This document shows positions 16,377 to 21,273 of a stretch of DNA of 21,273 nt, one piece after another (positions within the stretch are counted from its first letter, which is position 1; every line of letters starts with the position of its first letter). The DNA lies in NCBI GenBank assembly GCA_031254385.1, contig JAIRUO010000160.1:1-21273 (forward strand), in the 5' to 3' direction. Source of the stretch: Treponema sp. GTDB lineage: Bacteria; Spirochaetota; Spirochaetia; Treponematales; Breznakiellaceae. The position numbers and the translations under genes are program-made. Below the pieces are notes generated by a model that worked only from the letters and a program-made list of their open reading frames with translations, did not search any database and had not been told where the DNA came from.

Positions 16377-17942
16377 TTACAACCCCAATTCCTTCAAATA
16401 TCCATCCATTTTCGACTCAGTTTTTGCGATTTCCGTTTTTAGCCGCTTGATATTCAGCCTGACTTCATCAATGTCGATTATTTCTTCTTCCTCATAAGTG
16501 TCCACATAACGGGGGATATTGAGGTTGTAATCGTTTTCTTTGATCTCCTTGAGAGGTGCTACATGGGCAAAACGGGAAATATTTTTCCGTTCTTGATAAG
16601 CCTGAACAATGTCGTTGATGTGCTTTTCCTCAAGGATATTCTGATTTTTTCCTTTTATAAATCTGAGTTTTCCGGCATCATCTTTTTTGCTGGCATCAAC
16701 AAATACCACGTCTTTATTTTTGCGGTCTTTTTTGAAAATCAGAATGCAGGCGGGAATGGTAGTTCCAAGAAAAACATTTTCTGGTAGCCCTATTACTGCA
16801 TCCAGAAGATTTTCGTCAATAACCTTTTTGCGGATAATCCCTTCAGCGCCACCACGAAACAAAACGCCGTGCGGAGCTACGGCGGCGATCCTGCCTTTGG
16901 AGGAGCAACTTGCGATCATGTGGAGGAGGAAGGCCCAATCGCCTTTGCTGGCGGGTGGAACACACCATTTAAAACGGTGGTGTTTGTCCAGTGAAGCTTC
17001 CATTTTGAATTCTTTTTTGCCTTTGCCAACAGCCTCGCCGCCGGTGTTAAAGCCCGCCGCCCATTTGTCCTTGGAAAAAGGCATATTGGCTACGATGACA
17101 TCAAAAAGCATCAAATTGCCGTCTGCATCAAGGAAAAGGGGATTTGCCAAAGTGTCACCCCATTCAATGTGAGCATCGTTGATTTGATGAATGAACATAT
17201 TCATCTTTGCCATGGACACCGAAGAGCCGTTTACTTCCTGACCGTATATTGATACCTGGCTTTTTTCCAGCCGCTTCGCCGCTTTTATCAGAAGCGAACC
17301 TGAACCGCAGGTGGGATCGTAAATCCGCTCGCCGCTTTTGGCGTTTACAATGCGAGCCATAATTTCTGAGACAGCCGCCGGGGTATAGAACGAGCCAGCC
17401 TTCTTCCCCGCCATGCTGGCAAATTCGCCGATCATGTATTCGTAGGCATCGCCAATTACATCCGCAGGAATTTGATTTTCCTTGACCTCTATTTGCGAAG
17501 GACGGAGATCCAGATCGACAAAATCGTTAAGCAGATCCCGCAGTATGGCATTCCGGTGATCCCTGTTTCCCAGATTTGTTTCGTTGTTATAATCCACCGC
17601 TGAAAGCACTCCGACTAACTGATGATGATTGTCGTCTTCAATTTTCCGTAGGGTTGTATTGATAAGCTGACCCAAATTTTTACTGTTCCGCTGTTCAAAT
17701 AATTTTTGGAATGATGCCTCTTCAACAATAGTGAAGGGGAGGTAAGCTTTCTGACGTTTTAGACGGCGTACATCAGGATATTGTTTGGCTAGTTTTTCCA
17801 ATTCATCGAGATAAGAATCGCTGAGGTACTTAAAAAACATGATAGGCAGCACATAGTCCTTGTAGTTTGCCGCATCTAATGTATCCCTCAGGGAATCCGC
17901 CCCCCTCATGAGGGCGTTTTCTATGTCTTTTCTGGTTGTCAC
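16377..17942 (-). CDS. hsdM: Type I RM DNA adenine methyltransferase subunit
   Basis: The 521-residue product has the HsdM N-terminal helical domain (DSLRDTLDAANYKDYVLPIM), the AdoMet motif I DPTCGSGSLL, and motif IV, here NMPF at 286-289 instead of the usual NPPF or NPPY. The C-terminal part ends in a helical region (ENDYNLNIPRYVDTY onwards) that contacts HsdS. It methylates adenine in the host recognition site and forms the core M2S complex. GTG at 17942 is chosen as start: it has AAGGAG eight to nine bases upstream, right after the stop of the half-S gene, and it gives the normal N-terminus, whereas the in-frame ATG at 18062 would add 40 unrelated residues overlapping that gene. Confidence 0.95.
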   Translation of the reverse strand: MTTRKDIENALMRGADSLRDTLDAANYKDYVLPIMFFKYLSDSYLDELEKLAKQYPDVRRLKRQKAYLPFTIVEEASFQKLFEQRNSKNLGQLINTTLRKIEDDNHHQLVGVLSAVDYNNETNLGNRDHRNAILRDLLNDFVDLDLRPSQIEVKENQIPADVIGDAYEYMIGEFASMAGKKAGSFYTPAAVSEIMARIVNAKSGERIYDPTCGSGSLLIKAAKRLEKSQVSIYGQEVNGSSVSMAKMNMFIHQINDAHIEWGDTLANPLFLDADGNLMLFDVIVANMPFSKDKWAAGFNTGGEAVGKGKKEFKMEASLDKHHRFKWCVPPASKGDWAFLLHMIASCSSKGRIAAVAPHGVLFRGGAEGIIRKKVIDENLLDAVIGLPENVFLGTTIPACILIFKKDRKNKDVVFVDASKKDDAGKLRFIKGKNQNILEEKHINDIVQAYQERKNISRFAHVAPLKEIKENDYNLNIPRYVDTYEEEEIIDIDEVRLNIKRLKTEIAKTESKMDGYLKELGL

Positions 17943-17956
17943 TTTTAAAACTCCTT

Positions 17957-18526
17957 CTACTTGCTTAATTCCGAAAATATATACTTCATCATATTTTTTT
18001 CTTCTTTTTCCAGTTCTTTCCTGAGATCGCTTAAACGACCATAATTTTGGTGATAATCGCAAATTATCTGTTGATTTTTTAGCGAAGGTATCCTGATTTC
18101 AAAATTTGACAATGTCTCAACCGTTATAGCCCTTTGGGCTATTCCTAAATAATTTGCCAGTAGGCGTTCAACGACAAAATCCTGTGATAAATAGAGACAC
18201 AGGTATTCAGGCATAACAGGTTTTACTAGTTGAATACTAACCATTTGAGAAGGGATTAGAAAGTCTTCCATCTCTTTTGTAATGACTATAGGGTTTAAAG
18301 GGAAGGAAAGCTTCATAACAATGGTTCCGGCCCTGGTCAAATATTCGCTATGAAGGGGCTCTGTTGAATAGAAAGGCTCTATTGCTTCGGGGTTGATGCT
18401 ATCGTTTTCCAAGGATCGCAAAGTGAGGCGCTTGTATATATACAAGGAGTCGGTACTCGCCCTTTTCCGCTCCAAAATGAGGCCGATTTGGATTGTTGCA
18501 ATATCCCCCAGACGAAATAATGCCAT
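17957..18526 (-). CDS. Half-size HsdS-like protein with a single TRD
   Basis: The 189-residue protein starts with FRLGDIATIQIG, the typical opening of an HsdS recognition domain, continues through one TRD (including LSNFEIRIPSLKNQQIICDY) and ends in a single charged helix (LSDLRKELEKEEKNMMKYI) like one HsdS spacer helix. The protein is thus half of a normal specificity subunit. It is the first gene of the operon, 14 bases before hsdM. Half-S proteins can pair to form a symmetric specificity unit or swap with the full HsdS; which applies here is unknown. No Shine-Dalgarno sequence precedes the ATG, in keeping with a leaderless message from the promoter just upstream. A role in regulating the operon is another possibility. 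Confidence 0.82.
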   Translation of the reverse strand: MALFRLGDIATIQIGLILERKRASTDSLYIYKRLTLRSLENDSINPEAIEPFYSTEPLHSEYLTRAGTIVMKLSFPLNPIVITKEMEDFLIPSQMVSIQLVKPVMPEYLCLYLSQDFVVERLLANYLGIAQRAITVETLSNFEIRIPSLKNQQIICDYHQNYGRLSDLRKELEKEEKNMMKYIFSELSK

Positions 18527-18531
18527 AAGTA

Positions 18532-18580
18532 AAATATTGCATATTAACCAGAAGATGTCAAGAGGAAATATGCAATATTT
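18532..18580. promoter_or_regulatory. Paired dyad operator at the RM promoter
   Basis: Two 14-base arms, AAATATTGCATATT (18532-18545) and AATATGCAATATTT (18567-18580), are exact inverted copies separated by 21 bases. Each arm is itself an interrupted palindrome: AATAT, a three-base centre, ATATT. One arm covers the -10, the other lies upstream of the -35, and the -35 sits between them. Arm centres are about 35 bases apart. This is the layout expected for two repressor dimers bound to one promoter. No regulator gene of the usual controller type is seen nearby. Confidence 0.6.
18533..18561 (-). promoter_or_regulatory. Promoter of the type I RM operon
   Basis: On the minus strand a perfect TTGACA (18561-18556) is followed after exactly 17 bases by AATATT (18538-18533), which matches TATAAT at four of six positions. 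Transcription would begin at about the ATG (18526), six bases beyond the -10, so the first gene is likely translated from a leaderless or nearly leaderless message. The -10 lies within one arm of the inverted repeat described separately. Confidence 0.6.
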
Positions 18581-18634
18581 AAAATATTTCTATGTTTTCA
18601 TCGTTTGAGGCAAAAGCTTTCTTGCTCTTACTAG

Positions 18635-19654
18635 TTAAAATGCACCCGCAGGCTGGATAACTGTTTCCCTATGTATTTCTATGTTCACCGTATAAAGGAT
18701 AAGCACGGTTCCCAAGGGTAGGTTATAGGGAACTGTTAATTCCCCTCCAGAATATTCCGTGGACAAAAGACGGCGCCTCTCCCCAGAAGGAAGCAGGGCT
18801 TCCAATCGCAGAGCCAGGGGATAGGGATTTCTCGCTAAATTATACCTGAACAGGCCAAACACGTTATTAGTATTGGCCGGGGACTCTGTCATGGTGATCC
18901 TTACCCTGGTATCTTTGGCAATCATGGTGTCCCCTGCTGGAACCTGACTGACCACAACGCCGGGCTTTTCACCCTCCTGCGCTGTCCTTAAGTTAAATAT
19001 AAAATCAATGCCGGAACGCCCTATCATAGCCAGTGCCTCTTCAGGATCCAAGCCAATAAAATTGGGTACGCGGAGCAGCGCTTCTTCAGGACCAAGGCTC
19101 ACCACCAATTCCAAAACCGTAGGGCCGGAGATTCCAGTACCCGGTTCCGGTTTCTGCTGCAAAATGGTTCCGGGGGCTTCTATTGAGTGCTCATACATGG
19201 GAGGTTCTTTAAGTGTCAATAAAGGCGGAGACAGGGTTCCCTCAGACGCAAAAAGGGTTTGCAGATCGAGGCGAATTTCATCAATATTCCTGCCCAAGTA
19301 GTTTTCCACAGTATTTATCAAAACACCTTGGCTCACAACCAGTCGTATCCTGCGGCCCGCTTTGACAATGGTTCCTGGAACAGGGTCCTGCTCCAGGATT
19401 AGCCCTTTATCCACAGAAGATTGTGAATAGCGAAGCTGTATACGGGGGTATAGTTCCTTAACCTGAAGTTCCATTAAGGCAGAAGTCAGATCAAGTCCCT
19501 GCACATTGGGAACCATGGTCTGTTCAGCGCCATTTACAAAAACAAAGAACACAGAAACCGCAATAATGCCGACAAAAATAAGCAGAGCCGCGACCATAGA
19601 AATAAAAAGACGAAGATGATTAGCTACATACCCCTCGACAGAATCCAAATCCAT
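18635..19654 (-). CDS. Membrane-anchored PASTA-domain protein
   Basis: The 339-residue protein has a short cytoplasmic N-terminus, one transmembrane helix at about residues 16-41, and then three PASTA-like repeats opening at VPNVQGLDLTSALMEL, the VENYLGRNIDEIRLDL segment and VPNFIGLDPEEALAMI, with typical closings such as EQDPVPGT and VSQVPAGD. A non-PASTA beta-rich tail follows. PASTA repeats bind peptidoglycan fragments in Ser/Thr kinases and PBPs; here no kinase or transpeptidase domain is attached. ATG 19654 is preferred over the TTG at 19672 because GAAGGG lies seven bases before it. The gene follows fmt by 54 bases and is probably cotranscribed with it. Confidence 0.85.
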   Translation of the reverse strand: MDLDSVEGYVANHLRLFISMVAALLIFVGIIAVSVFFVFVNGAEQTMVPNVQGLDLTSALMELQVKELYPRIQLRYSQSSVDKGLILEQDPVPGTIVKAGRRIRLVVSQGVLINTVENYLGRNIDEIRLDLQTLFASEGTLSPPLLTLKEPPMYEHSIEAPGTILQQKPEPGTGISGPTVLELVVSLGPEEALLRVPNFIGLDPEEALAMIGRSGIDFIFNLRTAQEGEKPGVVVSQVPAGDTMIAKDTRVRITMTESPANTNNVFGLFRYNLARNPYPLALRLEALLPSGERRRLLSTEYSGGELTVPYNLPLGTVLILYTVNIEIHRETVIQPAGAF

Positions 19655-19708
19655 ATATATCCCTTCAAACAACCATAAAATTACAGCAGACTTTAGTCAA
19701 CGGAATTC

Positions 19709-20821
19709 CTAATCTAGCCGGGAACCTATAAAATTCCGCGATCCGTTCAGAAAATCCTTCCAGCCCAAAGCCTTTTTTGCTTTACGCTGAAGCCGCGATA
19801 CAGCATACACCCCGACTCCGGTTTGTATCAATATACCGTCTTCGTCAGTACCTACAACGGTGCCAGGCACCTTTTTAGCGGCATCAAGAGGGGAACCGCG
19901 TATCGTTGATACGACGCCGCTATGCGGCTCGGTTGAGTATGCCATGCCGCCTAAAGCTGAACCTTCAAGGATATACAATTCTTCTCCGTTCCAATAGGTA
20001 AAACAAAGGGGCCAGGGATTATAGGCCCTGACCTGGGCATCTATTTCTGCAGCCCCAAGACCCCAGTCCAGGCGACCCTGATCTTTTTTAATGAGTGAAC
20101 AGTAAACCGCCTCCCCTTCTTGTGACCGAGAGTTTACAGTTCCTCTGCCAAGAGCCGGTAACAAATCCCACAGCATTTGGGCTGCTAGGATAGAAACAAC
20201 TTCGCCAAGAGAAGCGGCTGTTTCCTTTCCGGTCAGGGCAATGTGTTCCTGTGCCAGTATGTCTCCGGCGTCCATTCCTGGCCCCAGATTCTGAATGGTA
20301 ATACCCGTCTCGCTGTCCCGCGCAAGAATAGCCGCAGTAATGGGCGAAGGCCCCCGATATTTGGGCAGAAGGCTAGGATGTATATTGATCCCGCCCATTG
20401 GAAAAAGGGCAAGAAATTTGGGGCCAAAAATGCGCCCATAAGCAAAGGAAACCAATAAATCACAGCGCAGGGCCGCTACCTGTTCACGGACATGGGCACC
20501 CAGTTTTTCAGGTTTTATCTGTACGATGGAAGTAAACCCCTTTTCCTGCCGTTCTGCCGAAAGCGCTGTCGCAGCCACGGACACTTCTGTAGGAACAAGG
20601 ATGCTCTTTCTGCCCTGTGCTGAATCCGGATTAGTCAATACCCCAGCTAAAAACAAATCCTTACCGTACCTTTCTTCTTCCTCTTCCCCTCCGTGCCGCG
20701 AACCAGAGGTTCGACGTGCCTCCGTGTCAACCTCTTCTCCGTGTCCTCTACATTCCATTTTAGAAAGCATTTTAAGACAGGGAACAGCAATGCCGGGGCT
20801 TCCCGCAAAAAGGATTCTCAA
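19709..20821 (-). CDS. fmt: Methionyl-tRNA formyltransferase with N-terminal insertion
   Basis: The enzyme formylates initiator Met-tRNA using 10-formyltetrahydrofolate. The N-terminal Rossmann domain starts MRILFAGSPGIAVP, and the active-site region INIHPSLLPKYRGPSPI with catalytic Asn and His, and GPGMDAGDIL with the catalytic Asp, are all present. The C-terminal tRNA-binding domain includes YNPWPLCFTYWNGEEL. At 370 residues it is about 50 longer than usual; most of the excess is residues 23-54, a charged, repeat-derived insertion before DLFLAGVLTNPD. The start is TTG at 20821, two bases after the def stop codon, with GGAG about nine bases upstream within def. The def-fmt pair is a widespread operon. 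Confidence 0.96.
   Translation of the reverse strand: MRILFAGSPGIAVPCLKMLSKMECRGHGEEVDTEARRTSGSRHGGEEEEERYGKDLFLAGVLTNPDSAQGRKSILVPTEVSVAATALSAERQEKGFTSIVQIKPEKLGAHVREQVAALRCDLLVSFAYGRIFGPKFLALFPMGGINIHPSLLPKYRGPSPITAAILARDSETGITIQNLGPGMDAGDILAQEHIALTGKETAASLGEVVSILAAQMLWDLLPALGRGTVNSRSQEGEAVYCSLIKKDQGRLDWGLGAAEIDAQVRAYNPWPLCFTYWNGEELYILEGSALGGMAYSTEPHSGVVSTIRGSPLDAAKKVPGTVVGTDEDGILIQTGVGVYAVSRLQRKAKKALGWKDFLNGSRNFIGSRLD
20660..20755. repeat. CTCCGTG-type repeat inserted in fmt
   Basis: Within the fmt insertion the plus strand shows three CTCCGTG units, at 20689, 20720 and 20737, the last two extended to CTCCGTGTC, plus a short palindrome CGAACC-AGA-GGTTCG at 20699-20713. The encoded residues (HGEEVDTEARRTSG and an EEEEE run) are unlike Fmt. 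From memory, dispersed CTCCGTG-type repeats occur in many environmental bacterial genomes; boundaries here are approximate. Confidence 0.55.
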
Positions 20822-20823
20822 AC

Positions 20824-21273
20824 TTAGTTCTCCGCCGCTTTGAACTTAGGTTTGCCTTTGTGCGGAATCTTGCGCGTAGAAGCCTTTTCAAATTTTGCGA
20901 TGATGCGGTTCCGCTTCTGCTCCGAAAGCCGGTCTATAAAAAGTATGCCTTCCAGATGGTCAAATTCATGAAGTATTACCCTGGCCATTAAGCCGGAGAC
21001 TTCCAGGGTAAAAGGCCGGCCCTTCTCATTCCAGGCCTGAATCTTAACTTTTTGTGGCCTGACCACATCCGCATATATGCCCGGAATGGAAAGGCAGCCT
21101 TCTTCGAACTTCTGCATTTCCTGGGATGTCTCGATTATTGAAGGATTGATAAAGATCCGCGGCATGTCTCCTTCAACATGAACCGCAAAGATCCGCTCCA
21201 AAAGCCCTATCTGGGGCCCTGCAAGGCCAATTCCCTTGCCTTTATGAAGACCATTGAGAAGATCCTCGGCTAT
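20824..21273 (-). CDS. def: Peptide deformylase (N-terminus off window)
   Basis: The enzyme removes the formyl group from nascent proteins, the step paired with Fmt. The frame is open to the right edge and contains all three family motifs: GIGLAGPQIG (motif 1, with Gly where Ala is usual in GxGLAAPQ), EGCLSIPG (motif 2, metal-binding Cys) and HEFDHLEG (motif 3, two His ligands and the catalytic Glu). About 149 residues are visible and roughly 20 are missing. A TTG at 21201 is not the true start because motif 1 lies upstream of it. The basic tail (STRKIPHKGKPKFK) is usual in length. Fmt starts two bases after its stop. Confidence 0.96.
   Translation of the reverse strand: MAEDLLNGLHKGKGIGLAGPQIGLLERIFAVHVEGDMPRIFINPSIIETSQEMQKFEEGCLSIPGIYADVVRPQKVKIQAWNEKGRPFTLEVSGLMARVILHEFDHLEGILFIDRLSEQKRNRIIAKFEKASTRKIPHKGKPKFKAAEN

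Noticed and set aside
17943..18062. In-frame upstream ATG that would extend HsdM by 40 residues
   Set aside because: The added part overlaps the half-S gene in another frame and is unlike HsdM; the GTG at 17942 has a good ribosome-binding site and gives the normal N-terminus.
16377..18526. Half-S gene as a truncated remnant of a second hsdS
   Set aside because: It has an intact start, one complete TRD and a terminal helix, its own promoter, and a ribosome-binding site for hsdM directly after its stop, so it looks like a functional gene rather than debris.
18602..18634. Terminator after the PASTA gene, from the short dyad GCAAAAGCTTTCTTGC
   Set aside because: The stem is only four pairs before a mismatch and no T-run follows, so read-through into the RM operon cannot be excluded but a terminator is not supported.

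Overview
The window looks like a chromosomal segment of a spirochaete, most likely a Treponema of the environmental or insect-gut type. This is an inference from a type I 3-dehydroquinate dehydratase fused to shikimate dehydrogenase, a small DUF6062-type cysteine-rich protein, a def-fmt-PASTA gene order and a spirochaete-style lipobox. No rRNA or tRNA is visible and no database search was possible.

Layout. (1) Positions 1-4879, minus strand: a tightly packed housekeeping operon read from 4879 down. It encodes a small exported protein, aroDE, rpiA, a DUF6062-like protein and an ABC exporter that runs off the left edge; gaps are 8, 7 and 1 bases, then a 4-base overlap. (2) 4880-6200: a divergent regulatory region with a 16-bp palindrome, then an AT-rich predicted lipoprotein gene on the plus strand. 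(3) 6267-8875, plus strand: an acyl-CoA synthetase followed by an Rnl5/DRB0094-type RNA ligase; five G-runs sit in the synthetase tail and the ligase ribosome-binding region. (4) 8928-18526, minus strand: a seven-gene type I restriction-modification operon. In transcription order it holds a one-TRD half specificity protein, hsdM, dinD (broken by one in-frame stop), full-length hsdS, a SIR2-domain protein, hsdR and a YgjP-type zinc metallopeptidase. (5) 18635-21273, minus strand: def (cut by the right edge), fmt and a membrane-anchored PASTA protein.

The restriction operon is the accessory part. HsdM, HsdS and HsdR should form a methylating and cleaving complex. The SIR2 protein overlaps the hsdR start by 20 bases and is a plausible NAD-consuming second defence layer. 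The half-S protein could exchange with or modulate HsdS. The operon appears to start from a promoter with a perfect TTGACA -35, flanked by two mirror-image 13-bp operator-like elements, with essentially no leader before the first ATG.

The most unusual signals are a 28-bp near-perfect palindrome present once inside dinD and once just upstream of it (27 of 28 bases identical), the SIR2-hsdR coupling, the operator-like dyads, the RNA ligase with a G-quadruplex-like ribosome-binding region, a Thr in place of the expected catalytic Lys of shikimate dehydrogenase, and a repeat-like in-frame insertion near the N-terminus of Fmt.
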